Assembly (NCBI GenBank): GCA_018261615.1
Contig: JAGTSE010000026.1
Coordinates: 1 to 64,000 of the forward strand
Source: Pseudomonadota bacterium
GTDB taxonomy: Bacteria; Pseudomonadota; Gammaproteobacteria; Enterobacterales; Enterobacteriaceae
DNA: 64,000 bases
Direction of reading: 5' to 3'
Made by a program: the position numbers and the translations under genes. Within the stretch, counting starts at the first letter, position 1. Every line of letters starts with the position of its first letter. The notes under the pieces are model-generated. The model was not told where the DNA came from. It searched no databases and saw nothing but the letters and a program-made list of their open reading frames with translations. Positions 44,670 through 54,518 of the stretch are shown in pieces.

Positions 44670-45006
44670 CGCATTTCTCCAGTGATGGCTTTTCCATCAA
44701 TAAAGCAATGGCTGTGCCAGTTCTGGTGATTGCGTATCCACACAGGCTACTTATGTCATTATGACGCGAAATTCTCGCCGCCATCGCCTCAACCCGCATT
44801 CCGCTGTCGCTCTCCCGCACTCCCACGGTGCAAATGGGGGCATGCTTGCATCGTTACGGTGTTTTGCCGGTGGTTCAGTCATTGCTTTGCATTATGATCC
44901 CACAACAAAGCAGTATTATCCGCCCGCCAGGCCTGTTCCCTATTCTCAGATTTCATCCACCGTGCGCGAGCGCGGTTCCCGCTGAATCAACTGGAACACC
45001 TGTGAT

Positions 45007-46209
45007 ATGCCAGATATTGCCGATCGACTTAAAAACATCGCTATTTCAGCGTCCGTCGCGATGACGCAAAAAGCGCGCGATCTTGCCGCGCAGGGAATTG
45101 ACGTGGTGGGGCTTTCCACCGGCGAACCGGATTTTCCGACCCCACCGCACGCCATTGAAGCTGCCTACGCCGCAGCGCTGGCTGGCGACACGCGTTATCC
45201 GCCCACGGATGGTACGCCTGCGTTACGCGCTGCCATTCAGCGCAAGTTCAAACGCGATAACGGGCTGGATTATGACGTCAGCCAGATAATCACCACCGGC
45301 GGCGCGCGACAGATGATTTTCAACGCCATGATGGCGACCCTAAACCCCGGCGATGAGGTGGTGATCCCCACGCCATCGTGGATAAGCTATGCCGATATCG
45401 TGAAATTCGCCGGAGCGACACCCATTCCGGTACCGTGCCATGAAGAAAATGGCTTTAAGCCACTGCCTGCCGATATTGCGGCGGCGATGACGGATAAAAC
45501 CAAATGGCTGCTGCTGAACTACCCGAGCAACCCCACCGGTTCTGTCGCCAGCCGTGAAGAGTTGCAGGGCATTGCTGATGTGATGCTTGATAACCCGCAT
45601 GTGTGGATCCTGACTGACGATATCTATGAGCATCTGATTTATGACGACTGCGTCTTCCTGACGATCGCGCAGGTTGAACCCCGCCTGTATGACCGGGTGC
45701 TGACGGTAAATGGCGTGTCGAAAGCCTATTCGATGACCGGCTGGCGTCTCGGATTCTGCGGCGGTCCGGCACCGCTGATTAAAGCGATGAGCAATGTGAA
45801 TACGCAGAACGCCGGGGGGATCACCACGCTGGCGCAAGCGGCAGCGATTGCGGTGCTCGATGGCCCACAGGACCTGCTGAAAGAGCGTGCAGCTATCTAT
45901 CGCGAGCGGCGCGACTTCGTGTTGTCGAAGCTGGCGGCCATTCCCGGTCTGGCGTGTCACAAGCCGCAGGGTGCCTTTTATCTGTTTGTGAATATCGCCG
46001 CGTTTATCGGCAAAACCAGCGCTGGCGGACGTCAGATTAACAGCGATGCGGATTTTGTGATGGCGCTGATTGAGGAGCAGCACGTGGTGACGGTTCAGGG
46101 GGCGGCATACGGGATGAGCCCGTACATTCGCCTTTCGTACGCCACCAGCATGGAACGACTGCAGACCGGCTGCGAGCGCCTCGCCGCGTTTTGCGAGGGC
46201 TGCCGTTAA
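45007..46209 (+). CDS. Class I aspartate-type aminotransferase
   Basis: 400-residue fold-type I PLP enzyme. Features are the N-terminal VVGLSTGEPDFPTPPH motif, NYPSNPTGS (substrate carboxylate), TDDIYEHLIYDD, the PLP lysine K239 in NGVSKAYSMTGWRLG and the C-terminal RLSYATS arginine. It belongs to the AspC/PatA-like Igamma group that uses aspartate, glutamate or aromatic amino acids. It is divergent from the LysR gene with about 340 bases between. In this context it would move the amino group of glutamate made from 5-oxoproline. Confidence 0.9.
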   Translation: MPDIADRLKNIAISASVAMTQKARDLAAQGIDVVGLSTGEPDFPTPPHAIEAAYAAALAGDTRYPPTDGTPALRAAIQRKFKRDNGLDYDVSQIITTGGARQMIFNAMMATLNPGDEVVIPTPSWISYADIVKFAGATPIPVPCHEENGFKPLPADIAAAMTDKTKWLLLNYPSNPTGSVASREELQGIADVMLDNPHVWILTDDIYEHLIYDDCVFLTIAQVEPRLYDRVLTVNGVSKAYSMTGWRLGFCGGPAPLIKAMSNVNTQNAGGITTLAQAAAIAVLDGPQDLLKERAAIYRERRDFVLSKLAAIPGLACHKPQGAFYLFVNIAAFIGKTSAGGRQINSDADFVMALIEEQHVVTVQGAAYGMSPYIRLSYATSMERLQTGCERLAAFCEGCR

Positions 46210-46446
46210 GTCTTCATCCCGGCTGGCGCATCGCTTAGCCGGGCTACTCTAATTCACCTCCCCAGCCGGATCAGGCGTTTATGCTGACATCCGGGGCGCT
46301 GTGATATTTCCCCCTCCCCCTAACATTCTCCCTCAAGAGAGGACTGTTTTGTGCGATGCTAAACTCCTTCTACCCGTGGGGATTGGGGTGAGGGCATCAG
46401 CCCGCACGAGGCGTGCATAAATACTGTCCGGGAGATTCCCGAACCA

Positions 46447-46481
46447 TAAAAAAGCCCGACGGCATGGATACCTGTCGGGCT
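46447..46481 (-). terminator. Rho-independent terminator after pxpA
   Basis: In the minus direction AGCCCGAC, 13 bases and GTCGGGCT, an 8-bp stem, are followed by TTTTTTATGG. It lies 21 bases after the pxpA stop and closes the leftward operon. The rest of the 46210-46502 gap holds only small repeats (GCCGG-type) and no gene. Confidence 0.8.
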
Positions 46482-46502
46482 AAAGACACAGCGCAATACA
46501 CA

Positions 46503-47276
46503 CTACTGTTGCAACACGTCCGCCGCGGGTGCCACCACGCCACCACAGTCTTCAATCTCACTGCGTACAATCTTCGCCAGCGCCAATGAGCCCGGCGTGT
46601 CACTGTGAACCAGAATTGAGCGGGCACGAACCGCAAGATGATGCCCTTCGATGGTGGTCACCGTGCCTTCCTGCAAAAACTGACGAACGCGCCCGCGCAC
46701 GGCGCCTTCTTCTTTAATTACCGCCCCTGGCTTGCCGCGCGGCACCAGATGCCCGGCGGCATCGTAGGCACGGTCGGCGAGAAACAGCGTTAAGCCTGGC
46801 AGACCGACGTTTTTCGCCGCCTGCTCAATAATGGTGTTCGGCTGGGAGAAAATGATTAATCCCGGATCGAGCTGATAAATCGCCTGCATCACCTGGCGGG
46901 CCAGCGCCTCGTCGCGGTTGATCATATTGCCCATTGCCGCGTGGAAACTCACATGCGACACCGCCTCCCCTTCCAGTTTCGCAATCGCCTGCAATGCGCC
47001 AATCTGGTACACCACCTGCTGACAGATTTCATCGGGGGTGAAGGCAATCTCCTTTCGCCCGAACCCTAACCTGTCCGGCAGCCCCGGATGCGCGCCAATG
47101 CCCACACCCCTGCGCTTCGCCAGACGCACCATTTGCGTCATGATGGCCGGGTCCCCCGCATGAAAGCCGCAGGCGATATTGGCCGAAGAGACTACCTGCA
47201 TCAGAGCTTCGTCGTCACACAGCTGATAAACGCCAAAGCCCTCACCCATATCGGAGTTCACATCTATTTTCATCAT
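46503..47276 (-). CDS. pxpA: 5-oxoprolinase subunit PxpA (LamB/YcsF family)
   Basis: 257 residues of the LamB/YcsF family: KIDVNSDMGEGFGVY at the start, SSANIACGFHAGDP, GIGAHPGLPDRLGFGR and the VSFHAAMGNMINRD segment, which contain the conserved acidic and histidine residues of the active site. PxpA works with PxpB and PxpC in ATP-dependent opening of 5-oxo-L-proline to glutamate. It is the last gene of the pxpB-pxpC-pxpA unit, seven bases after pxpC. Confidence 0.94.
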   Translation of the reverse strand: MMKIDVNSDMGEGFGVYQLCDDEALMQVVSSANIACGFHAGDPAIMTQMVRLAKRRGVGIGAHPGLPDRLGFGRKEIAFTPDEICQQVVYQIGALQAIAKLEGEAVSHVSFHAAMGNMINRDEALARQVMQAIYQLDPGLIIFSQPNTIIEQAAKNVGLPGLTLFLADRAYDAAGHLVPRGKPGAVIKEEGAVRGRVRQFLQEGTVTTIEGHHLAVRARSILVHSDTPGSLALAKIVRSEIEDCGGVVAPAADVLQQ

Positions 47277-47282
47277 CGGTTA

Positions 47283-48266
47283 TTACCCATTCATGCTGAT
47301 AAGCGAACGCGAAAAATCGCGCAACCGCGCCAGCCAGCGTTCAGTCGCCTGCCGCGCAACGATAGCCTGCTTCGCATCACTCTGGATTAACTGAATCGAC
47401 TGCCCGGCCTGTAGCTGGCCGAGCCGCCAGAGATCTTCTTCAATCACGCAGGCTATCTTGGGATAACCGCCTGCGGTATTCGCATCGCTTAACTGGATGA
47501 TCGGCTCCCCCGCTGGCGGCACCTGCACAATACCGGGGATAAGCCCGTAAGAGCGCATCTCCACCGTGCGCGAAGGAATAATCGGCTCACCGGAAAGGCG
47601 ATAACCGGTGCGATTGCTTTGTCGGGAGATCTGCCAGGGCTGCTGCCAGAAACGGGCATGATCCGCCGCGAACAGCGCATATTCGCCGGACGGCATCGCC
47701 CGTATCGGTACAATGCCATTGACCGGTGAGGCAAACACTTCACGCAGCGCCAGTTCCGGCGGTTCGATGCCAACACCGCCCTCCGGCAGCGGTTTACCCG
47801 TTGCGAAGCCCAGCGGGAGTCGATCCCCGGCCTCCAGCGGACGGCCTTCGACGCCGCCAAACCCGCCACGCAGTGCGGTGCTGCGCGAGCCTAAAACCTC
47901 AGGCACATCGATGCCGCCAGCAACGCAGAGATAGCACCGCGTACCGGAACGCGGATAACGCATTTCCAGCACCTGGCCTTTTTTAACCTGACAGCCCCAC
48001 CAGGGCGGCAGGTCGATATCGTCCAGCCGCGCCCGGCAATCTGCCCCAGTCAGCGCAATGCTCGCTGCTTTGTGAAAGCGCACGCGAAACGGGAACATCT
48101 GCACTTCAATGGCGGCCGCGTTATCATCGTTGCCCAGCAGAGCGTTGCCGGCCCGCAAAGCCAGCGGGTCCATCGCACCGCTGACCGACACCCCAAGGTG
48201 GCGAAAACCCAAACGCCCCAAATCCTGCACCGTGTTTAGCGCGCCCGTGCGTTCGATTTCGATCAC
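47283..48266 (-). CDS. pxpC: 5-oxoprolinase subunit PxpC (biotin-dependent carboxyltransferase-like)
   Basis: 327 residues of the carboxyltransferase/KipA type: LNTVQDLGRLGFRHLGVSVSGAMDPLALRAGN, RNGTRC-like SGTRCYLCVAGGIDVPEVLGSRST, GGFGGVEGRPLEAGD, TVEMRSYGLIPGIVQVPPAGEPIIQLSD and GGYPKIACVIEEDLW segments are all typical. It forms a complex with PxpB and overlaps it by four bases. Despite the database family name, biotin is not used in 5-oxoproline hydrolysis. Confidence 0.94.
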   Translation of the reverse strand: MIEIERTGALNTVQDLGRLGFRHLGVSVSGAMDPLALRAGNALLGNDDNAAAIEVQMFPFRVRFHKAASIALTGADCRARLDDIDLPPWWGCQVKKGQVLEMRYPRSGTRCYLCVAGGIDVPEVLGSRSTALRGGFGGVEGRPLEAGDRLPLGFATGKPLPEGGVGIEPPELALREVFASPVNGIVPIRAMPSGEYALFAADHARFWQQPWQISRQSNRTGYRLSGEPIIPSRTVEMRSYGLIPGIVQVPPAGEPIIQLSDANTAGGYPKIACVIEEDLWRLGQLQAGQSIQLIQSDAKQAIVARQATERWLARLRDFSRSLISMNG

Positions 48267-48952
48267 AGATCTATCCTTTCAGGTAAAAATCGGATGTTAT
48301 CGCCGGGTGCCATCAGCGCGGGGTTGGCCGCATGCGGGTCAAACACCTCCAGTTCGGCATAACCAATCGCGTTCCAGCCGTTCGGTCCGGTTAATACCGA
48401 CACACCCGTCTGCGCCCCGCCAATGGTCACGGTCCCTTTGAGCATGTTGAGCGATGGCACCTTTTTACGCGGCGTCGCCAGTAACGGATCCAGACCATGC
48501 AGATAACCAAAACCCGGCGCACTGCCCAGCGCAACCACGGTGTACAGTCCCTGATAGTGGCGGCGGATCACCTCTTTTTCCGTAAAACCGGTGTGGCGGC
48601 ATACCGCTTCAAGGTCGCTTGCCAGCTCGCCACCGTAGTGCACCGGAATTTCAATTAACTGCCCTTGTGGCTGCACTTCACGTGCCTCTCGCCAGTATTC
48701 GCGTAGCCGCTGCGGGAAGACGTCCGCCTCTTCCGGCGTCCGCCTGAGCAACACCAGTAAATTCGTGACCCCAGGGATCAGCGTTTCGACGTCATCACAC
48801 TGAGAGAGCATTTGCGCCAGTGACCAGATACGCCGCTGCGCCGCCAGGCTAAATGCCCCCGGCGCTTCCACCAGCCAGGCACGACTCCCCATGGTCGAGA
48901 GCGTGATATCCGCCTCTAAAGAAACAGACGTGTGTTGCTCTAACCAGGCCAT
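48263..48952 (-). CDS. pxpB: 5-oxoprolinase subunit PxpB (KipI family)
   Basis: 229 residues of the KipI family: IPVHYGGELASDLEAVCRHTGFTEKEVIRRHYQGLYTVVALGSAPGFGYLHGLDPLLATPRK is the diagnostic block, then VTIGGAQTGVSVLTGPNGWNAIGY. Together with PxpC it supplies the ATP-dependent half of 5-oxoprolinase. It starts three bases after the stop of the upstream binding-protein gene, so import and hydrolysis are likely co-transcribed. Confidence 0.94.
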   Translation of the reverse strand: MAWLEQHTSVSLEADITLSTMGSRAWLVEAPGAFSLAAQRRIWSLAQMLSQCDDVETLIPGVTNLLVLLRRTPEEADVFPQRLREYWREAREVQPQGQLIEIPVHYGGELASDLEAVCRHTGFTEKEVIRRHYQGLYTVVALGSAPGFGYLHGLDPLLATPRKKVPSLNMLKGTVTIGGAQTGVSVLTGPNGWNAIGYAELEVFDPHAANPALMAPGDNIRFLPERIDL

Positions 48953-48955
48953 AAC

Positions 48956-49792
48956 TTATTCCAGCGGTTCAAATTTCAGGGACGACAGTGGCTGTACGCG
49001 ATCTTCACGCACCATCTTGTACTCGGTATTTGGCCCAATCCAGGTGTCCCAGATTTTGTCGATGGTGCCATCGCTGTCCATGGTTTTCAGGCTGGTGTTC
49101 ACAGCATTCAACAGGGCAGGCTCATCACGCTTCATGCCTACACCAATCGGCTCCAGCGCCATCGGTTCTTTGATCATCGCCAGCTCAATACCGTCTTTTT
49201 TCGCCTGGGAGATCATCTTGATGCCAGTCATGGTGTTGGTCACAAAGCCGACCGCCTTGTTTTGTTCCAGCGCGAGGAAAGCGGATGCCGCATCCTGGAA
49301 TGTCACCGCGTTGCCGCCTTTAATATGGATCGACTGCTCAGAGGTGGTGCCTTTGGTGGCGCTGATACGCTTGCCTTTAAAGTCCGCGAGGGTTTTATCC
49401 GCGTTCTCTTTTTTCACCAGCAGCATCTCTTTGGCGACATAGTACGGGTCGCTGAACTGGATCTGATTACCACGCGTTTTGGTATACGCCAGGTTAGCAA
49501 TCAACACATCGGCTCGGCCGGTGGCGATAACCGCAATGCGCGCCTCAACGGACGTTGGCACGAGGGTTAATTTCAGCCCCATTTTCTGCGCCAGCGCGGT
49601 ACAGAGATCAACGTCCATGCCAACCAGTTGGCGCGTTTTCGCATCCGGTGATGAGAACGGAGGAACGTCGGAGTAGACCGCGCATTTCAGATCGCCGCCT
49701 TTAGTGATGTCTGAGAGCAGATCCGCACTGGCTCCAATGCTGGTCAGTAACAGTGGCAATGCCAGAACGGCAGATAATTTTTTTGCTGTCAT
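48956..49792 (-). CDS. Polar amino acid ABC transporter substrate-binding protein
   Basis: 278 residues starting MTAKKLSAVLALPLLLTSIG at 49792 behind GGGGA; the longer frame upstream is not conserved. The signal peptide ends ASA|DLL. Class II family 3 features are VGMDVDLCTALAQKMGLKLTLVPTS, RADVLIANLAYTKTR and KRISATKGTTSEQSI. It heads the pxp operon, and its probable permeases lie 7 kb away at 40121-42323, an unusual split. 5-oxoproline or glutamate is the likely ligand by context. Confidence 0.9.
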   Translation of the reverse strand: MTAKKLSAVLALPLLLTSIGASADLLSDITKGGDLKCAVYSDVPPFSSPDAKTRQLVGMDVDLCTALAQKMGLKLTLVPTSVEARIAVIATGRADVLIANLAYTKTRGNQIQFSDPYYVAKEMLLVKKENADKTLADFKGKRISATKGTTSEQSIHIKGGNAVTFQDAASAFLALEQNKAVGFVTNTMTGIKMISQAKKDGIELAMIKEPMALEPIGVGMKRDEPALLNAVNTSLKTMDSDGTIDKIWDTWIGPNTEYKMVREDRVQPLSSLKFEPLE

Positions 49793-49827
49793 TATGTTTT
49801 CCCCAAAGTGCGAATTCGTTGAGTACA

Positions 49828-49843
49828 CGCCATTGTATTGCCA
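49828..49843 (-). promoter_or_regulatory. Sigma-54-like promoter of the pxp operon
   Basis: On the minus strand TGGCAA, five bases, TGGC keeps GG and GC at -24/-12 spacing with two mismatches to consensus. Transcription would begin about 24 bases before the binding-protein start, a suitable distance. Confidence 0.35.
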
Positions 49844-49864
49844 GATTTCATTCGGTATGGCAGA

Positions 49865-49886
49865 CCGTATACCATGGAATATACGG
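49865..49886. promoter_or_regulatory. Candidate operator: perfect inverted repeat
   Basis: CCGTATA and TATACGG arms of seven bases separated by eight bases, a 22-base site in the divergent gap between the binding protein and the EamA exporter. The GTATAC-type core recalls GntR-family (FadR-type) operators. No regulator gene of that type is in the window. Confidence 0.5.
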
Positions 49887-50087
49887 ATTTTGTTTTCGAC
49901 GGTATAAGAGGGAAACCCTGTCGCGGGATACACAATTTATATGACGGATATCACGCGAAAATGCACCATTACGGTAATAAGAAAAGGTTATTCAGGCAGA
50001 GGCAAATTATCTTATCAGCACACTTTGCGGGCGTTCTAAGGTTGGGTTTCATCCACACCTGTACGTCGTAAAATCAAAGGTAAGATA

Positions 50088-51005
50088 ATGAATGCCAAAT
50101 TTGGGATGTTGCTGAAAATAATGTCGGCGCTGTGCGCGACGTTAATGCTGGCCTGCGTCAAAGGGCTCAACGGAGCCATCCCCACCGGTGAAGTGATTTT
50201 TTTCCGTTCATTCGTCGCGTTATTTCCCCTGCTGCTGTGGCTAAAACTACAGGGCAACATGATGAAAAGTATCAAGACCAGGAATATTTTCGGCCATTTT
50301 ATTCGCGGCTTTTCCGGGACCGGCGGCATGTATTTCAATTACCTGGCGCTGGTCTATATTTCTCTGGCCGATGCCACCGCCATTAGCTATGCCGCCCCCC
50401 TGTTTACCGTGCTGATGGCGGCCTTGCTGCTGAAAGAAAATGTCCGTTTTTCCCGCTGGCTTGCGGTGGTCATCGGCTTTAGCGGCATCGTGATTATGCT
50501 GTCGTCAAACCTGACCCTGGGCCATGCTTTGCGCGCATCGGGGCTGGTGCTTGACGGCGCGGCCTTAGGGGCCGTGTTCGCGCTGTTGGCAGCGGTCTGT
50601 TCGGCAACCTCCAATGTACAAATCCGCTTTTTGAACGGTGTTGAGACTCCTGGAGCCATCGTTTTCTATTTTTCGTTGATGACGACATTGATTGGCCTGT
50701 CGACGGCGCTCTTTGGCTGGACACGCCCCACGGGCTGGCAGTGGGCGTTGCTGATTGGCTGTGGTTTTTTTGGCGGCGTGGCGCAAATTCTGGTGACCCT
50801 CAGCCTGCGCTATGCCGATGCCTCTCTGCTCGCCCCCTTTGATTACACTACTCTGGTGTGGTCGATGGTGATTGGCTATCTGTTTCTCGACAGCCTGCCA
50901 GGGCACGCCACGTTGATTGGGGCCGCGATTGTTGCAGTTGCCGGGATCTTCACTATCTGGTGCGATCAGCGTCAGCGCAAAGGGCAGATTATGCGCTCCT
51001 CATAA
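50088..51005 (+). CDS. EamA/DMT-family transporter
   Basis: 305-residue inner-membrane protein with ten helices in two EamA repeats (ALCATLMLACVKGL..., then DGAALGAVFALLAAVCSATSNVQIR). The IPTGEVIFFRSFVALFPLLLWL and GTGGMYFNYLALVYISLADATAISYAAPLFTVLMA segments resemble the RarD/YdcZ-like S-adenosylmethionine/riboflavin-type importers and exporters. It is divergent from the pxp operon and may export excess amino acid or a derived metabolite. Confidence 0.88.
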   Translation: MNAKFGMLLKIMSALCATLMLACVKGLNGAIPTGEVIFFRSFVALFPLLLWLKLQGNMMKSIKTRNIFGHFIRGFSGTGGMYFNYLALVYISLADATAISYAAPLFTVLMAALLLKENVRFSRWLAVVIGFSGIVIMLSSNLTLGHALRASGLVLDGAALGAVFALLAAVCSATSNVQIRFLNGVETPGAIVFYFSLMTTLIGLSTALFGWTRPTGWQWALLIGCGFFGGVAQILVTLSLRYADASLLAPFDYTTLVWSMVIGYLFLDSLPGHATLIGAAIVAVAGIFTIWCDQRQRKGQIMRSS

Positions 51006-51132
51006 TACTGGGCCGCCATCTAAAATAATCCCCTGTGACGCTGCGCTTACCGGGGCTACAAATTGTAGCCCGAATTAGGCTTTCACGCCGCCATCCCGGA
51101 ATATCCAATGGCGGCGCTGCGCTTAGCGAATA

Positions 51133-52404
51133 TTACGGATACAACCCTCTGTCTTTACGCGCCAGCAGGATACGTTCGCAGGCCAGCGCATAGGCCGCAG
51201 TACGCAGGGTCACATTCAACGCTTGCGCTTTATTCCATACGGTATCCAGCGCGCTTTGAATAATGGTATCCAGCCGTTTGTCGATCTCCTCTTCACTCCA
51301 GAAGAAGCTGGAAAAATCCTGCACCCACTCGAAATAGCTGACGGTCACGCCGCCCGCATTGGCGATAACATCCGGTACGATCACTACGCTCCTCTCCTGC
51401 AAAATATCATCGGCTTCCGGCAGTGTCGGGCCGTTGGCCCCTTCCAGCACCAGCTTGCAGGATAAAGTCGCAGCGCGCTCTGCGGTGATTTGCCCTTCCA
51501 GCGCCGCAGGGATCAGAATATCGTGATCCAGCGTCCAGAACGCCTCATCCGCCACCGTATCGGCCCCCGGAAATCCGAGGAGCTTACCCTGCGCCTTTTG
51601 CCAGGCAATCAGCGCCGGAATATCAATACCGTCGGGGCGATAGAGTGTGCAGAACTGATCCTGTACCGCCACCACACGTGCACCGTGCTGATGGAACAGT
51701 TCGGCGCTGACGCTGCCGACGTTGCCAAAACCTTGCACAGCCACACGACTTTGCGCCACGTTGATACCCAGAGCCTGTGCCGCCTGACAGCCCGTCACAT
51801 AGACACCACGGCCGGTTGCTTTTACTCGTCCCAGCGATCCGCCAAGATGCACCGGTTTACCGGTGACCACCCCCGTGGAGGGCTTACCGACATTCATCGA
51901 CCAGGTATCCATCATCCACGCCATGATTTGCGCATTGGTCCCGACATCCGGTGCCGGAATATCCTGCTGCGGGCCGATAAAGATGCCGATTTCGCTGGTA
52001 TAACGCCGGGTCAGGCGCTCCAGCTCTTTGTGTGACAGCGTGGTAGGGTCGACGCGCACACCGCCTTTCGCACCGCCGAAGGGCAAATTCAGCGCCGCAC
52101 ATTTGACAGTCATCCAGGCGGAGAGCGCCATCACCTCTTCCAGAGTGACATCAGGATGAAAGCGCACCCCACCCTTGCCCGGCCCGCGCGATAAATTGTG
52201 CTGAACACGGTAGCCTTCGAAATGACGCACGGTGCCGTCATCCATTTCCAGCGGAATATCGACGATTAACGCACGGCGCGGATGACGCAGGGTATCGGCC
52301 CAGTGGCTCAGCTCCCCCAGCAGGGGCAGGACGCGTTCCACTTGCGCCAGATAGATGGACCATGCCGAGTGGCGCGCACCGGACACATAAGACAGCTCAG
52401 ACAA
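51133..52404 (-). CDS. Glu/Leu/Phe/Val dehydrogenase (GDH, RocG/GudB-like)
   Basis: 423 residues of the hexameric, usually NAD-dependent, small glutamate dehydrogenase type. Substrate lysines lie in [11 protein letters not shown] and [15 protein letters not shown], the catalytic Asp in [10 protein letters not shown], and the Rossmann motif is [25 protein letters not shown] is highly conserved. This is not the 447-residue NADP GdhA of enterobacteria, so it probably works in the catabolic direction, glutamate to 2-oxoglutarate and ammonia. Located next to pxpABC it would complete 5-oxoproline use. Confidence 0.92.
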   Translation of the reverse strand: MSELSYVSGARHSAWSIYLAQVERVLPLLGELSHWADTLRHPRRALIVDIPLEMDDGTVRHFEGYRVQHNLSRGPGKGGVRFHPDVTLEEVMALSAWMTVKCAALNLPFGGAKGGVRVDPTTLSHKELERLTRRYTSEIGIFIGPQQDIPAPDVGTNAQIMAWMMDTWSMNVGKPSTGVVTGKPVHLGGSLGRVKATGRGVYVTGCQAAQALGINVAQSRVAVQGFGNVGSVSAELFHQHGARVVAVQDQFCTLYRPDGIDIPALIAWQKAQGKLLGFPGADTVADEAFWTLDHDILIPAALEGQITAERAATLSCKLVLEGANGPTLPEADDILQERSVVIVPDVIANAGGVTVSYFEWVQDFSSFFWSEEEIDKRLDTIIQSALDTVWNKAQALNVTLRTAAYALACERILLARKDRGLYP

Positions 52405-52645
52405 AACACACCTCCGTAAGTGGCAGAATAGAAACCGTTTTAATCGGCTTTAGGTTACTCCTGACGACGGAGCGTAGCCTTTACGAGATTGCTATAACGT
52501 CATACGGAAAATTTATTGCCATGGAAATCAAAAGCAGTTCAGTTCACTATTTATAGAGCACAATGCCAGCGATAACGACTAAGAAAAGAGATGAAATGCA
52601 AAATCCTCCCCTCCATGCCGGAGAGGGAGGGTTTACAGGCAGGAA

Positions 52646-53848
52646 TTACTTCTCGTGCAGACCGAGTTTCTTTTCCAGATAGTGGATGTTGGTGCCACCC
52701 TGCTGGAATTTCTCGTCGCTCATGATGCGCATCTGCAGATCCACGTTGGTTTTGATGCCGTCGATGATCAGCTCCTGCAACGCATTCTTCATGCGCGCAA
52801 TCGCCACATCACGGTTCTCACCAAAGCAAATCAGCTTGCCGATCATGGAATCATAGTACGGCGGTACGGTGTAACCGGCGTAGATATGCGATTCCCAGCG
52901 CACGCCAAAACCGCCTGGCGCGTGGAAACGGGTGATTTTACCCGGGCTCGGCAGGAAAGTGTTCGGGTCTTCGGCGTTGATACGGCACTCCACCGCATGT
53001 CCTTTCACCACCACGTCTTCTTGCTTGATCGACAGCGGCTGACCGGCAGCGATACGCAACTGCTCTTTGATCAGATCCACGCCGGTGATCATTTCGGTAA
53101 CCGGGTGCTCTACCTGAATGCGGGTGTTCATTTCGATGAAATAGAACTCGCCGTTTTCAAACAGGAACTCGAACGTACCCGCGCCGCGATAACCGATATC
53201 CACACAGGCTTTTGAGCAACGCTCGCCGATGTAGCGACGCAGTTCCGGGGTAATGCCCGGTGCCGGTGCTTCTTCGACCACTTTCTGGTGACGGCGCTGC
53301 ATGGAGCAGTCACGCTCGGCCAGATAGATGGCGTTGCCCTGGCCGTCTGCCAGTACCTGGATCTCGATATGGCGAGGATTTTCCAGGTATTTTTCCATGT
53401 ACACCATGTCGTTGTTGAACGCCGCTTTGGCTTCAGCTTTCGTCATGGCAATGGACTGCGCCAGCTCCGCGTCACCGCGAACCACGCGCATACCGCGACC
53501 GCCGCCGCCGCCGGACGCCTTGATGATCACCGGGTAACCAATACGTTTGGCATGCGCGCGGTTGACATCCATATCTTCGCCCAGCGGGCCGTCGGAACCC
53601 GGTACGGTCGGTACGCCCGCTTTCTTCATGGCGGTGATTGCGGACACTTTGTCACCCATCAGGCGGATGGTGTCGGCTTTCGGGCCGATAAAGATAAAGC
53701 CGGAGCGTTCAACCTGCTCAGCAAAGTTGGCGTTCTCGGAGAGGAAGCCATATCCCGGGTGAATCGCCACGGCACCGGTGATTTCGGCAGCAGAGATGAT
53801 CGCCGGGATGTTCAGATAGCTTTTCACGGACGGGGCCGGACCGATACA
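52646..53848 (-). pseudogene. accC: Biotin carboxylase AccC, N-terminally deleted second copy
   Basis: The frame reads AccC almost without change from residue about 50 ([19 protein letters not shown]) to its normal end ([14 protein letters not shown]). The ATP-grasp glycine loop [11 protein letters not shown], the EAPAPGI and [16 protein letters not shown] segments are intact. The first ~50 residues, including the IANRGEIA start that forms the biotin carboxylase N-domain, are missing. Upstream the frame runs directly into the accB remnant in another phase. AccC is essential, so a complete accBC must exist elsewhere; this is a damaged paralogue. Confidence 0.88.
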
Positions 53849-54174
53849 AACCCAACGTTGACTTTCTGACCGACTTCACAGAACGCTTTAGCGTCCGGGC
53901 TCGGTGTGCGGTAGAAGGTCCCGACCATCGGGGAACACACTACATGACCACTGATTTGTGCAGGAGCGGGCTCTGCTGACACCTGTGCAGAGACAGGAGC
54001 GACCGCGTTTGACAGTGCTTGTGGCATAACGGGGAGCGTATACGCTTGTTGCATAGCAGGGGCAACGGTTGCACGACTGATGCGTACCGACTCTTCGCCC
54101 TCAGAAATTTCCAGCTCGGAAATGCCTGACGCTTCGACCAGTTCAATCAATTTTGTGATTTTATCAATATCCAT
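53824..54174 (-). pseudogene. accB: Biotin carboxyl carrier protein AccB, C-terminally deleted second copy
   Basis: The start is normal ([19 protein letters not shown]), and the barrel begins ([23 protein letters not shown]). The frame breaks after EVGQKVNVG into FVSVRPRP and a stop, so the AMKM biotinylation site and the last ~44 residues are gone. In the new text the accC N-terminus is read in the wrong phase. Two cysteines (HVVCSPM, AFCEVG) replace residues that are Arg and Ile in E. coli AccB, which suggests relaxed constraint. The deletion spans about 295 bases of the ordinary accB-accC junction. Confidence 0.88.
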
Positions 54175-54219
54175 AGGTGTCTCTGTGGGTCTGTGCGGAG
54201 TATTGCGCAGGGGCAACAA

Positions 54220-54518
54220 CGTTTATATGCTGTCTATAGAAAAGGTTATAGCAAAGCGCAGCGATAAACAGGACATACAGATATCAGGTGGTGTCATAAC
54301 GAAACGCGAATTCTTTGGTTAGAACTGAGAGGCTAAAATAATCTAATTTTACTTAATTCCTCATTTTCACTGGTATCACACAATCCAGACTCTTTGTTTG
54401 CTTCTAAATTTTTACATTTTATACATTCCATTTTTTGTTCCATCTTTCATTCATGGTGTGGCGATAATGTTTGGTTTTTAAACATCCCCCACCACATGGA
54501 TGGGGATTGTTGCTAAAT
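54220..54518. other. AT-rich gap between accB remnant and CDI array
   Basis: About 300 bases without a convincing gene. It includes the likely accB promoter side (54220-54320) and low-complexity AT-rich sequence toward the last immunity gene. I see no clear terminator. Confidence 0.45.
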
